DNA of 49,308 nt from contig JAFXOX010000036.1 of NCBI GenBank assembly GCA_017528345.1, forward strand, positions 1 to 49,308, read 5' to 3'. The position numbers and the translations under genes were made by a program. This DNA comes from Desulfovibrio sp. (GTDB taxonomy: Bacteria; Desulfobacterota; Desulfovibrionia; Desulfovibrionales; Desulfovibrionaceae). Under the pieces are notes generated by a model. It ran no database searches and was not told the DNA's origin. It worked only from the letters and a program-made list of their open reading frames with translations. Positions 1 through 7,835 of the stretch are shown one piece after another (the stretch's first letter is position 1; each line of letters starts with the position of its first letter).

Positions 1-1377
1 CGGCCGCAGACCTTTCAGGACCTCAAGCGCATTGCCGACAATCTTGTGATCACCTCCATTAAATACGGCGCTATTCCGGCCATTTTCAATCCCACCTATA
101 TCAAGGTGCAGGAAGCGGATTTAAATATGGAGCGTGAGGAAATCGTCTTTGTGGTCATGATGCCGGATGGTCCGCATATTTATCCGCAGAAAATCATGGT
201 CTGGCATCAGCTGGTCAATGAGCTCATCGACGACTACGCCTACCTTGTTACCTACTGTCCCATAACAGGTACCCTTGCGGCCTACGACGCCTCAATGAAC
301 GGGCTGAATCTGCTCTTTGATAATGAGGGCCGCCTCTTTGATGGCAATTCCGTGCTTATTGATCGCAATACGGGCAGTCTCTGGTTGCAGGAACTGGGCA
401 TGGCCATTGAAGGTCCGCTCATGGGCAGGGGACTGCCCATGCTTACGGTCTACTGGACAACCTGGGGTGCTGCTTCACGTGTTTTTCCCAATGCCCAGGT
501 TCTGAATGCTCCCAATGGACGTAAGGCCTATGGACGTGATCCTTATGGCAATTACCTGCGTACCGGCACCTACTATGACAACGACGTCACCATTTACCAT
601 ATGCAACGTCTTGACCGACGTCTGCATAAGAAAACACCTGTCCTCTGTTTTGAGTTGCAGGGTGTGCTTTTGGCCATTGATATCAAGTATGTCAAACGCA
701 AGGGGGCTGTGAATTTTTTCCTCGGACCCCAGGCGCTGGTTGCTATGCATGATACAAAGCTCGATGTGGTGCGCCTCTTTGACCGCAAGGTTTGGGCAGA
801 ACCTTTCCTCTACGTTCGCAGAAACGGCCGCATTGTGGATATCCACACGCGAAGTATTTGGGATCCCGCCACGGGGACGTGTGTGGAAGGTACGATGAAG
901 GGCGCCTCACTCAGGCAGTTTTATGGCAATTATTCTATGTGGATGGCCTGGAGCAGCATGAATCCAGAAACCTTTGTCATTCCAGGTCCAGGTGAGGTGC
1001 AGGAAAAGCTGCTTTCTCTTGATCCTGTCGGCGCGGCCAAAGATGCGCCGCAAGCGCAGGATCCTCTGAACCCGACAAATCTTCCTTTTGGAGCTCAGCC
1101 CCAACAGTCTCCGGGAGCAGTTCCCGCAAATCCTCAGGATCCTCTGAACCCGACAAATCTTCCTTTTGGAGCTCAGCCCCAACAGTCTCCGGGAGCAGTT
1201 CCCGCAAATCCTCAGGATCCACTGAATCCGGCAAATCTTCCTTTTGGGGCCCAGCCTCCACAGTCTCCGGGAGCAGTTCCCACAAATCCTCAGGATCCTC
1301 TGAATCCGGCAAATCTTCCTTTTGGGGCGCAAGTGCCGACAACAGCAGGTGAGCGTTCTGCGACAGAAGTTCGCTGA
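1..1377 (+). CDS. DUF3179 domain protein with C-terminal repeat tail (5' truncated by window edge)
   Basis: The reading frame is open from base 1, so the true start lies outside the window; the GTG at 46 is unlikely to be the start because family-like sequence precedes it. The body follows the DUF3179 pattern: GAIPAIFNPTY near the visible N terminus, then a stretch about reproducing 'YPQKIMVWHQLVNE', then 'VTYCPITGTLAAYD', 'DRNTGSLWLQ' and 'TVYWTTW'. DUF3179 has no established biochemical role and I assign none. The last 110 or so residues are low-complexity Pro/Gln/Asn-rich repeats of 26 residues (PQDPLNP...FGAQP), absent from the usual domain and probably an exposed linker or tail. The gene ends with TGA at 1375-1377. 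No terminator is obvious before the next small gene. Family call is firm; the N terminus, including any signal peptide, cannot be seen. Confidence 0.8.
   Translation, partial: RPQTFQDLKRIADNLVITSIKYGAIPAIFNPTYIKVQEADLNMEREEIVFVVMMPDGPHIYPQKIMVWHQLVNELIDDYAYLVTYCPITGTLAAYDASMNGLNLLFDNEGRLFDGNSVLIDRNTGSLWLQELGMAIEGPLMGRGLPMLTVYWTTWGAASRVFPNAQVLNAPNGRKAYGRDPYGNYLRTGTYYDNDVTIYHMQRLDRRLHKKTPVLCFELQGVLLAIDIKYVKRKGAVNFFLGPQALVAMHDTKLDVVRLFDRKVWAEPFLYVRRNGRIVDIHTRSIWDPATGTCVEGTMKGASLRQFYGNYSMWMAWSSMNPETFVIPGPGEVQEKLLSLDPVGAAKDAPQAQDPLNPTNLPFGAQPQQSPGAVPANPQDPLNPTNLPFGAQPQQSPGAVPANPQDPLNPANLPFGAQPPQSPGAVPTNPQDPLNPANLPFGAQVPTTAGERSATEVR
1057..1332 (+). repeat. 78-bp in-frame tandem repeat (about 3.5 units)
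   Basis: Units begin at 1057, 1135, 1213 and 1291, each starting CAGGATCC and encoding 26 residues. Units 1 and 2 are identical or nearly so. Units 3 and 4 differ by a few bases (NPTN to NPAN, PQQS to PPQS), so the newest duplication is at the 5' side. The number of units could vary by slippage or recombination without breaking the frame. Confidence 0.9.
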
Positions 1378-1423
1378 ACAGTAGCAACGCTCTCTACCGG
1401 TACTTGCAAAGCTCGCTAAAGAA

Positions 1424-1705
1424 ATGCAACACACCCATTTTGCTGAGCTTATTGACGCTATTGCTGAAAAGTGGAGAAAAGCAGGAGTTGCTATGCCACT
1501 AGCACAATACGCTTGCTGGCACTGCAGTGAAAGTACTGGAATACCTGACTACGAACATTTTTTGAGCTGCGAACTTCGCAATCCTCGTCATGTTATTGGT
1601 AGTATAGAAACTGTGCCTGAGACGTTACAAGATGAACTTGGGCTATCAGAGACTGATATTTATCAAGCACATGAGGAGATTATACATAAAACTGTTAAAC
1701 GGTAA
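1424..1705 (+). CDS. small protein of unknown function (93 aa)
   Basis: I do not recognise a family. The protein is acidic, soluble-looking and likely helical, with two cysteines in CWHCSE near residue 33 and a patterned C-terminal half (LQDELGLSETDIYQAHEEI). It starts at an ATG 46 nt after the DUF3179 stop; there is no strong Shine-Dalgarno (only weakly purine-rich AAAGAA). Its base composition is lower in GC than the gene before it. The amphipathic pattern and lack of low-complexity sequence argue that it is a real gene, but homology support cannot be judged here. Confidence 0.5.
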   Translation: MQHTHFAELIDAIAEKWRKAGVAMPLAQYACWHCSESTGIPDYEHFLSCELRNPRHVIGSIETVPETLQDELGLSETDIYQAHEEIIHKTVKR

Positions 1706-1814
1706 ATCAGTTAGTTGACCGGACAGAGAACTACTGAGAACTGTGGACTGAGGCAAAGAAAATATACAGGCCGTAAGTTGTAGGGGCAGAGTTGGCAAAG
1801 TGCCTGCAGTAAAG

Positions 1815-1851
1815 AAAAAAGGGCAACCCTGGGTTGGGTTGCCCTTTTTTT
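1815..1851. terminator. intrinsic terminator, GGGCAACCC stem
   Basis: Stem 1821-1829 pairs perfectly with 1836-1844 around the loop TGGGTT. Seven T follow on the plus strand and a run of A precedes, so it could work in both directions. The same hairpin, with a slightly changed stem, occurs at 37211-37238 in module C. Confidence 0.75.
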
Positions 1852-1967
1852 AGCAAATACTTTGGCACGCAGGATGATACACAGGAATAAACGCTGTGCC
1901 AGTGTTGTTTTCTGCCCTCGCTACTGATAAAAACGCTCTGGGGCTCCCTCAAAGGAGGGTGCTGCCC

Positions 1968-2051
1968 ACGCAGCAGACTCTCGTATCCATAGCTGCTCAA
2001 GTAGCAGCCCGTGTGATTACGGCTAGTATTTGTAACCTCTTAGGTCTATAA
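1968..2051 (+). pseudogene. module A copy of 27-codon hydrophobic peptide, start codon lost (ACG)
   Basis: The frame matches the intact copies at 21654-21737 and 37002-37085: (ACG)QQTLVSIAAQVAARVITASI..LLGL then TAA. The start codon is ACG instead of ATG, and a Gly-to-Arg and an Ile-to-Ser change fall in the hydrophobic core, so this copy is probably inactive. Upstream elements are kept: promoter-like TTGTTT (1905-1910), 17 bp, TAAAAA (1928-1933), and Shine-Dalgarno AAAGGAGGGT (1951-1960). The latter faces its complement CTCCCTC (1944-1950). Loss of the peptide with retention of the opposing RNA gene is what one would expect for a decaying toxin-antitoxin copy; that reading is inference. Confidence 0.6.
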
Positions 2052-2152
2052 AGAAAGCCCAGAGAGAGCCGTCACCGATGCTGCTCTTTCTGGGCAAATA
2101 CCAAAAACTGAGGGAGCTAGTCCCATCTGGGCGGTAGTTACAGCTACCGCCC
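2049..2152 (-). ncRNA. candidate antisense/small RNA, copy A
   Basis: On the minus strand a consensus -35 TTGACA (2184-2179) lies 16 bp from TAAAAA (2162-2157). The predicted RNA starts near 2152. It holds hairpin GGGCGGTAG/CTACCGCCC (2152-2144 with 2137-2129), a C/U-rich linker, and a terminal hairpin GCCCAGAAAGAG/CTCTCTCTGGGC (2095-2084 with 2068-2057). The latter is followed by TTTCTTTAT, which makes it an intrinsic terminator. The RNA ends at the stop codon of the peptide frame on the other strand, so the transcripts would overlap at their 3' ends. On the plus strand the first hairpin is followed by TTTCTTTTT and would terminate the peptide mRNA. The same arrangement is kept in copies B and C. 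Confidence 0.65.
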
Positions 2153-2548
2153 TTTCTTTTTAGCACATGCCAGCTTATTGTCAACGGGGGTAATTGCCAT
2201 CCATTGCCATCCGACGTAGCTGCTGATTACATTTCTCAGCCACCTGAGCACAAGGTACAGCAAAAGACCCAGGTACCGTTGAGATACCTGCCTTGGAGGG
2301 GAACGACAGATATGGAAGCCCCGGACGCTTGAGGAGTTGTGACATGGTCATGAAGAGCGTTTTCCGGTAGGTTTCTTCGCTCGGAGATAGTAACAAAAGT
2401 GGTATACTTTGCGGTGAGCGCAGATCGCCAGCAGGGGGCAAGCAAGCGTTCGGCTCATTTTTTCACTACTTTGGCCTATCTGATCCCAAAATGCCGGCTA
2501 TATCCGGGGATTTCCAGGCATCAAACACCGTCGAAAGTCGAGATTTGA

Positions 2549-2587
2549 AAAAAGAAGGCAGAGTCTGCGAGATTCTGCCTTCTTTGT
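2549..2587. terminator. intrinsic terminator-like hairpin
   Basis: AGAAGGCAGA (2553-2562) pairs perfectly with TCTGCCTTCT (2574-2583), preceded by an A run and followed by TTTG. It lies just outside the end of repeat module A. The remaining sequence up to the mucR promoter shows no gene. Confidence 0.6.
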
Positions 2588-2823
2588 GGACAATTGTTTA
2601 GACATAGATCGAGCAGCCTTTGCTAGGTACGTTTAGATTATCAGCCTTTTTCTTTGGGAATTTTCACATACCCTGTTTACCGTGCAAATCTTGACTGTTT
2701 TCATTTTCTTTATTTGACGCAAAAAAAACTTTATTACTGGAATAATCTCAACGTGGAATGCCTTTTTAGTCAATGATTATCCACACTTTTCTTGGAAAAA
2801 ATGGCAAGCACGTGGCATTTTTC

Positions 2824-2852
2824 TTGACGTACAGACTTTGACTTGCTAAGAG
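2824..2852 (+). promoter_or_regulatory. sigma70-like promoter for mucR
   Basis: TTGACG (2824-2829) is separated by 17 bp from TAAGAG (2847-2852), about 50 bp before the mucR start. The -10 is weak. An AT-rich tract lies just upstream; Ros/MucR proteins bind AT-rich DNA, so autoregulation is possible but not shown. Confidence 0.5.
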
Positions 2853-2902
2853 ACAGAAAAATAGTCCTGTAAACCTTTTTTTACCCTAGCAAGGAGTTAA
2901 GT

Positions 2903-3406
2903 ATGCCCATTGAGAATGAAGATCTCCAGCTTTTTCAGATCATTTATGCGCAAAATCCCGGTCAACCCATCTCCTTCATTCAGGAAGAGGTTCTGAAAGC
3001 GAAACTGGCGCTCCTGCAAAATGCCGAGAAACTTCAAAATGCAGCTGAACGGGAAAAAAATGCTGATGGTGAAAAACGCGGAGCCAAAGGCTATAAAGAA
3101 TTGAAGAAATCGGACCTCAGGATCAAATCTCGCGCTGAAATTGATGCTGCCATTGGTGAGGACAAAATTACCTGCTGTATCTGTCGTGCGCAGTTTTCTT
3201 CGCTTGGCGCGCATCTGAAGCGTGTCCATCATGTTTCACCCAAGGATTATATTCGTGTCTGTGGATATCCAGCCGGCACCAAACTGATGTCCAAGAATTA
3301 TCTGGTCAAGGCTCGTGCTAATGCAAAGCATGCGCAGCAGAATTTGCCGAGAAATCGTTTTGCCGGTCCTGAGACGGTGATTGGTGATCCCAACTCCGAA
3401 AAATAA
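2903..3406 (+). CDS. mucR: Ros/MucR family zinc-finger transcriptional regulator
   Basis: The 167-residue protein has a Cys2His2-type Ros/MucR finger near residues 93-110 (CCICRAQFSSLGAHLKRVHH), followed by the family signature SPKDYIRVCGYP, equivalent to the 'tPdqYRakwGlP' element. MucR/Ros proteins are DNA-binding regulators, often repressors of surface polysaccharide, motility or horizontally acquired genes, that prefer AT-rich targets. This protein has a longer, charged, probably helical N terminus (residues 1-75) than rhizobial MucR, perhaps for oligomerisation. The ATG at 2903 has a good Shine-Dalgarno (AAGGAG, about 10 nt upstream). It is monocistronic, with a hairpin terminator after it. 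Paralogues are common in Desulfovibrionaceae. Given the AT-rich islands in this window, a silencing role is an attractive but unproven idea. Confidence 0.85.
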   Translation: MPIENEDLQLFQIIYAQNPGQPISFIQEEVLKAKLALLQNAEKLQNAAEREKNADGEKRGAKGYKELKKSDLRIKSRAEIDAAIGEDKITCCICRAQFSSLGAHLKRVHHVSPKDYIRVCGYPAGTKLMSKNYLVKARANAKHAQQNLPRNRFAGPETVIGDPNSEK

Positions 3407-3448
3407 GTGTGAGACGTTTTCGGCAGCTCCGGCCGAAGCATAGTCAAA

Positions 3449-3487
3449 GGGCACAGAAACCACATGGCTTCTGTGCCCTTGTGCTTT
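3449..3487. terminator. bidirectional intrinsic terminator between mucR and mqnA
   Basis: GGGCACAGAA (3449-3458) pairs with TTCTGTGCCC (3469-3478), followed by TTGTGCTTT. The two genes converge here, so the hairpin probably serves both. Confidence 0.7.
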
Positions 3488-3500
3488 CTCGAAAGGATTG

Positions 3501-4337
3501 TTAGGCGGGGAAAAAGGTCAGCGGCGGTACTTCCTCAAGAAGTCCGGCTTTCACGGATTTTTCGTAGAAGAGCTGGAGACCCTGGCATTCCTTGGGGCCG
3601 AGACTGAAGCAGAGAGCCTGACTGTAGTAGTAGAAAAGTTCTTCCTGACAAAGTGGTGTTTTGCCCTGGAGCTTGCTCAGACACTGTTCAAGGTGGGCAA
3701 GGCCCCACGATCGGCTCTGCCTGATCAGTTCCGTGGGATCTCCCGTGAAAAGTCCCTCTTGGGCAGCGTTGCGACTGATAATCCACACGGCAAAGACAAA
3801 GGGGAGACCTGTCCATTCCTTCCAGGCGCAGGCAAGATCCGTACGTATAGGATAGTCGGGATGCTTGCGTAGACTGAGGGCCTCATCGCCGATGGTTAAA
3901 ACAGCCCAGGGTTTTTCCCCGGCTTCAAGACTTTCACGCACCTGTCCTGTGCGGAATCGGACATGCTTGAGGCCCAGGCGTTCCTGCAGCAGAAGTTTCG
4001 TGAGGACAACAGAGGTATGGCTTTGGCCGCTGAAGAGAATCTCGTGCCCGTCAGCCTCTGTAAGAGGTGCCTGGGAGAGGAGCAGCACACTCATAACAGG
4101 CCCCGGCGAAGCAATGCAGAGATCGCTGGCCAGATAATAGTTGCGCCAGCGCCTGGCGTATTCCATGCACGAACAGGAGGAAACGGCCAGTTCCCCGTTT
4201 TTCATCTTGTCGTTTAAGGCCGAGGGAATGCCATAGACTAGGTTGAAGGGATGAGAAAGAATACCTTCTTCCAGGGCGTAGTAGACAGGCAGAACATTGA
4301 TGAAGGCAATTCGGCCAAGGCTTATGGTCTTGCTCAT
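3501..4337 (-). CDS. mqnA: chorismate dehydratase MqnA, futalosine menaquinone pathway
   Basis: 278 residues, normal for MqnA. The N-terminal LGRIAFINVLPVYYAL matches the family start ('lGvvsYlNalPl'), and the central region has the periplasmic-binding-protein-like fold signature SSCSCMEYAR and PGPVMSVLLLS. MqnA converts chorismate to 3-[(1-carboxyvinyl)oxy]benzoate, the first step of the futalosine route, in the cytoplasm. The gene starts 9 nt after the stop of the mqnE-mqnC fusion on the same strand, with only a weak Shine-Dalgarno, suggesting translational coupling. mqnD lies divergently upstream. The nucleosidase step (MqnB) and the late prenylation and methylation genes are not in the window. 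Strong family assignment. Confidence 0.9.
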   Translation of the reverse strand: MSKTISLGRIAFINVLPVYYALEEGILSHPFNLVYGIPSALNDKMKNGELAVSSCSCMEYARRWRNYYLASDLCIASPGPVMSVLLLSQAPLTEADGHEILFSGQSHTSVVLTKLLLQERLGLKHVRFRTGQVRESLEAGEKPWAVLTIGDEALSLRKHPDYPIRTDLACAWKEWTGLPFVFAVWIISRNAAQEGLFTGDPTELIRQSRSWGLAHLEQCLSKLQGKTPLCQEELFYYYSQALCFSLGPKECQGLQLFYEKSVKAGLLEEVPPLTFFPA

Positions 4338-4346
4338 GCAAACATC

Positions 4347-6605
4347 TCAGACAAGAGGCTGTGGATCAACGGGGCGGTAGTCCATGGTGCGTTGTGTGGG
4401 CGTATAGCCGGCTGCGCGGATCACCGCATGGATTTGCGAGCGATCCATGTGGTAGCTGACACCAGCTGCGGCCACGACGTTTTCCTCAATCATGAGGGAA
4501 CCGTAGTCATTGGCTCCGTAGAAGAGGGCGCACTGACCGATTTCCGGGCCCATGGTCACCCAGGAGGCCTGGATATTGTCAAAATTGTCGAGGACGAGCC
4601 TGGAGATGGCCAGAAGCCTGAGATAGGCCGGAGCCGGCAGGGTCTGCACGGTAATGCGCGTATGTTCTGGTTGGAAGGTCCAAGGGATAAAGGCTGTGAA
4701 GCCATGGGTTTCGTCCTGCAGATCACGCAGGGCAAAGAGATGATCCAGACGATGGCTGGGCTGTTCCTCATGGCCGAACATCATGGTCGCTGTGGTGCGC
4801 ATGCCTAGCTGATGGGCCGTACGCATGACATCGAGCCAAGTGTCAGCTGAGCATTTATTGGGTGAGACCTGGGCACGTACGGCATTGTGCAGAATTTCAG
4901 CACCGCCGCCAGGAATGGAGGCCAGCCCGCAGGCTTTGAGACGGGAGATGATCTCTGCCACGGAAAGACCGAATTTTTGAGACCAGTAGGCGATCTCAGG
5001 CGGGGAAAAAGCGTGGATGTGCAGGCCTGGCCAGGTCTCATGCATCCAGCGCAGCAAATCCTCATACCATTCAAGGGGAAGATCCGGGTGGTGGCCGCCT
5101 TGCAGAAGAATCTGTGTCCCCCCGAGCTTGAGGGTTTCCTCGATTTTCTGGCGCATTTCTTCGCGCGTGATGACATAGCCTTTGGGATCACCGGGTGCCT
5201 TGAAGAAGGCACAGAAGCGACAACCACAGACACAGACATTGGAATAGTTGATATTGCGGTCACCTACATAGGTGACAATGGGCTGGGCATGTTTCTGCTT
5301 GCGTACACCATGGGCAAGATGCGCCAGGGTTTCAAGACTTGCCCTGTAGTAGAGCGTCTCAGCTTGGGCACGGCTCAGCCTTTGCGATGCCTGGGCTGCT
5401 TGGGCTGCCTGGACGACCTCGCTGTCTTCCTGGAAGGGAGAGTGGGCTGGAACAAAGCGCGTTTGCGGCTCTGTCTGCTCGTCCTCATCTACTCTGTGAA
5501 AAGTGGCATTGCGGCGCACAGGACGAAAGCCCGATGCGCGGATCATGGTTTCCAGCTCCTGCAGGGACAGCGACTGGGCTGAACGGGCACCGGCCATATG
5601 CCCTATATGTTCTTCTTCAATGGTGCCATCGAGATCGTCGGCTCCGTACCAGAGCGCGGTCTGGGCCAGTTTGACGCCGAGCATGATCCAGTAGGCCTTG
5701 ATATGGGCAATATTGTCCAAGAGCAGGCGTGAAACGGCGATAGTGCGCAGCTGATCGAGGGCGTTGACGGGACCCCGGCGTTCTTTGGGCAGAACGATTT
5801 GATTGTTTTTCTGGAGAAAGGGCAGGGGGATGAAACAGGTGAAGCCGCCTGAAGCATCCTGCTGGGCCCGCAGGCGCAGGAGATGATCCACGCGCATGGC
5901 CGTGCTTTCCAGATGCCCAAAGAGCATGGTGCAGTTGGTTGTGATCCCGAGACTATGGGCCTCACCTGAAATACGCAGCCAGGTTGCGGAATCAGCTTTC
6001 TGCGGGCAGAGCTGGGCGCGCAGCTCTTCGTCGAAGATCTCGGCGCCTCCGCCCGGCATCATCACAAGGCCCTGGGCCTTGAGGCGTTTGAGCACGTCAA
6101 GACTTGAGATAGCCTCGAGTTTGGCAAAATGGGCAATTTCCACAGGCGTGAAGGCCTTGATGGGAAGATTAGGAGCTTTCTGCCGCACTTTGGCAAAGAG
6201 CTCTTCAAACCAGGCAAGTCGCAGATGCGGGTGACAGCCGCCCACAATGTGCAGTTCATCCAGGCCCGGGCAATGGGTCAGGGCATCGTCAATACGCGCT
6301 AAAATGTCTTCATGACTGAGGACAAAAGCGCCATCTTTGCCCTCGTCTCTGCGGAAGGCGCAGAAGCGGCAGCCATTGACGCAAATATTGGTATAGTTGA
6401 CCTGACGGTTGACGACATAAAAGGTTTTATCGCCGTGCAGCTGACAGCGTCTGTGCAGGGCAAGAGCCGCAACGGCCGTGAGGTCGGGACAGCTGAATAG
6501 GGCCATGCCGTCGTCAAAGCTGAGACGCTGGCCATTGAGCACTTTGTCCAAAATGTCGCCGAGACCAAGGGATTGATAATAGGTGGCATTGAGCATGTCT
6601 GTCAT
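4347..6605 (-). CDS. mqnEC: fused aminofutalosine synthase (MqnE) and cyclic dehypoxanthine futalosine synthase (MqnC)
   Basis: A 752-residue protein made of two complete radical SAM enzymes. The first half (about 1-375) has CxxxCxxC as CVNGCRFC at residues 75-82, then EGKDGAF, HIVGGCHP and PGGGAEIF, typical of MqnE, which joins the MqnA product to SAM to form aminofutalosine. After a short Ala/Gln-rich linker (VVQAAQAAQAS), the second half (about 410-752) has NINYSNVCVCGCRFC (cluster cysteines near 458-465), LQGGHHPD, PGGGAEIL and 'AISRLVLDNFDNIQASWVTMG', typical of MqnC, which cyclises dehypoxanthine futalosine. These are steps 2 and 4 of the pathway; they are usually separate genes of about 360-380 codons. 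Both clusters and both core folds look intact and there is no frame break. I chose ATG 6605; ATG 6596 and TTG 6617 are alternatives. It is divergent from mqnD and upstream of mqnA. Confidence 0.85.
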   Translation of the reverse strand: MTDMLNATYYQSLGLGDILDKVLNGQRLSFDDGMALFSCPDLTAVAALALHRRCQLHGDKTFYVVNRQVNYTNICVNGCRFCAFRRDEGKDGAFVLSHEDILARIDDALTHCPGLDELHIVGGCHPHLRLAWFEELFAKVRQKAPNLPIKAFTPVEIAHFAKLEAISSLDVLKRLKAQGLVMMPGGGAEIFDEELRAQLCPQKADSATWLRISGEAHSLGITTNCTMLFGHLESTAMRVDHLLRLRAQQDASGGFTCFIPLPFLQKNNQIVLPKERRGPVNALDQLRTIAVSRLLLDNIAHIKAYWIMLGVKLAQTALWYGADDLDGTIEEEHIGHMAGARSAQSLSLQELETMIRASGFRPVRRNATFHRVDEDEQTEPQTRFVPAHSPFQEDSEVVQAAQAAQASQRLSRAQAETLYYRASLETLAHLAHGVRKQKHAQPIVTYVGDRNINYSNVCVCGCRFCAFFKAPGDPKGYVITREEMRQKIEETLKLGGTQILLQGGHHPDLPLEWYEDLLRWMHETWPGLHIHAFSPPEIAYWSQKFGLSVAEIISRLKACGLASIPGGGAEILHNAVRAQVSPNKCSADTWLDVMRTAHQLGMRTTATMMFGHEEQPSHRLDHLFALRDLQDETHGFTAFIPWTFQPEHTRITVQTLPAPAYLRLLAISRLVLDNFDNIQASWVTMGPEIGQCALFYGANDYGSLMIEENVVAAAGVSYHMDRSQIHAVIRAAGYTPTQRTMDYRPVDPQPLV

Positions 6606-6815
6606 CTTGCCGGGCAAAAGGCCGGTCAGATCTCCTGGAATTCAGAGTTTGGGAAAAAACGCCGCAGGGCGGACAAGTTTTTTCTTTTTAGGTCGCAATG
6701 CCTACTTTGGCAAGGCCGTTGTGCAGGGAGTTCCTGCTTGCAGGTCAGGGCAAATGACTTGTCTCAGAGGGAAAAAATAGGTAGTTTAGAGAAAATTTTT
6801 TGCAAGGAAGACTAC

Positions 6816-7658
6816 ATGCCCGCATATACCCTTGGTCTTTCGCCCTGCCCCAATGATACCTTTATTTTTCATGCCCTCTTGCACGGTCTTGTCCCATCTC
6901 CCTGTCAGTTAACTCCGCATCTGGCTGACGTTGAGGAACTCAACACGCTTGTGGCGCGTAAGGTCCCGGAATTTTCCAAAATCAGTGTGGGTGAGCTTGT
7001 GCGCAGCCATCAGCATTATGCTATGCTCTCAGCAGGCGCAGCCCTGGGTTTTGGCTGCGGACCGCTCCTTGTGGCGCGCAAAGGCACACCTGATGAAACC
7101 CTGAGAAGTGGCCGTATTGCCATTCCAGGGCAGATGACCACAGCCAATCTCTTACTGACACTGACCGGAGCTTTCCAGGGTGAGCGGCGTGAAATGCTGT
7201 TCAGTAACGTCATTGACGCCGTGGCCGATGGCGAGGTGGATCTTGGGGTGATCATCCATGAAGGGCGCTTTACCTATGCCCAGAAGGGCCTGGTGAAAGT
7301 GCTTGATCTGGGAGAGTGGTGGGAGAAGACCTATCACCTGCCCCTGCCGCTTGGCGGTATTGTGGTACGCAGAGATATTTCTGAGACGCTGGCCTTAGCC
7401 GTGGAACAGGCCATAGCGGAGAGTCTGCGCTACGCAAGAGCTCATCCCGCTGCCAGCCGCGCCTATATTCGCGCCCATGCCCAGGAGCTCTCTGATGCGG
7501 TCATAGATGCCCACATTCAGACCTTTGTCACAGATTTCAGTTTGGATCTTGGCAAGGAAGGACGTGCGGCTGTGACGCATCTTCTGAGCGAGGCTCTTGC
7601 GCGTACGGGTCAGCGTCTGCCTGAAAAGGGGTTTTTTGTGCGGGGAGAAGCTGAGTGA
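6816..7658 (+). CDS. mqnD: 1,4-dihydroxy-6-naphthoate synthase MqnD
   Basis: 280 residues from ATG 6816, which has Shine-Dalgarno AAGGAAG (6804-6810). The N terminus MPAYTLGLSPCPNDTFIFHAL is the family hallmark, and the central segment KISVGELVRSHQHYAMLSAGAALGFGCGPLLVA carries the expected conserved pocket. MqnD converts cyclic de-hypoxanthine futalosine to 1,4-dihydroxy-6-naphthoate, the last dedicated step before prenylation. The frame extends upstream to 6573, but that part overlaps mqnEC and lacks family similarity, so I reject the longer start. The 210-bp gap to the mqnEC start must hold divergent promoters. With mqnA and mqnEC it supplies menaquinone for the anaerobic electron-transport chain. 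Confidence 0.9.
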   Translation: MPAYTLGLSPCPNDTFIFHALLHGLVPSPCQLTPHLADVEELNTLVARKVPEFSKISVGELVRSHQHYAMLSAGAALGFGCGPLLVARKGTPDETLRSGRIAIPGQMTTANLLLTLTGAFQGERREMLFSNVIDAVADGEVDLGVIIHEGRFTYAQKGLVKVLDLGEWWEKTYHLPLPLGGIVVRRDISETLALAVEQAIAESLRYARAHPAASRAYIRAHAQELSDAVIDAHIQTFVTDFSLDLGKEGRAAVTHLLSEALARTGQRLPEKGFFVRGEAE

Positions 7659-7835
7659 AGTGATGGCCACGGTAGGTATCGCGGCTAAGAAGAGTTTGGT
7701 GGCAGGGCATGCCGTATGAGCCTATGGTGATGTTCTGACTCAAGCGTCCGCGCTTCTGCAGGAACCCACCTGTGGAACCCGGTAGAAATACCGTGTTTCA
7801 GCAGGAATCCCCTCCCGTAAGGCGAGGGGAGGATG

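Larger units (their letters stand above)
1780..2542 (+). repeat. dispersed repeat module A (inverted copy at about 36.48-37.30 kb)
   Basis: This stretch recurs in reverse orientation at about 36,482-37,300. Shared blocks, in order, are: the GCAGAG..GGCAAAGTGC segment, the GGCAACCC terminator hairpin, a promoter-like block, the 27-codon peptide frame, two hairpins, a sigma70-like promoter on the minus strand, and a tail ending CCGTCGAAAGTCGAG (2528-2542). Part of it also recurs at 21.55-21.88 kb (module B). Both A and C carry a conserved but otherwise unconvincing frame in the tail (2181-2441 minus; 36570-36851 plus) with the shared run EETYRKTLFMT; I do not call it a gene. The unit behaves like a mobile or recombining repeat, but no transposase is visible in it. 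Confidence 0.75.

Noticed and set aside
2181..2441. Conserved frame in the tails of modules A and C (EETYRKTLFMT)
   Set aside because: Similarity follows from DNA repeat identity; no ribosome site, no recognisable transposase motif, and an insertion of about 33 bp in copy C. Kept as part of the repeat.
4887..5582. 231-codon plus-strand frame inside mqnEC
   Set aside because: Antisense shadow of a well-supported radical SAM fusion with no protein-family features.
7808..7830. GC-rich hairpin between mqnD and the receiver gene as a terminator
   Set aside because: The stem is good (TCCCCTC/GAGGGGA) but neither strand has a T run after it, so I mention it only with the receiver gene.
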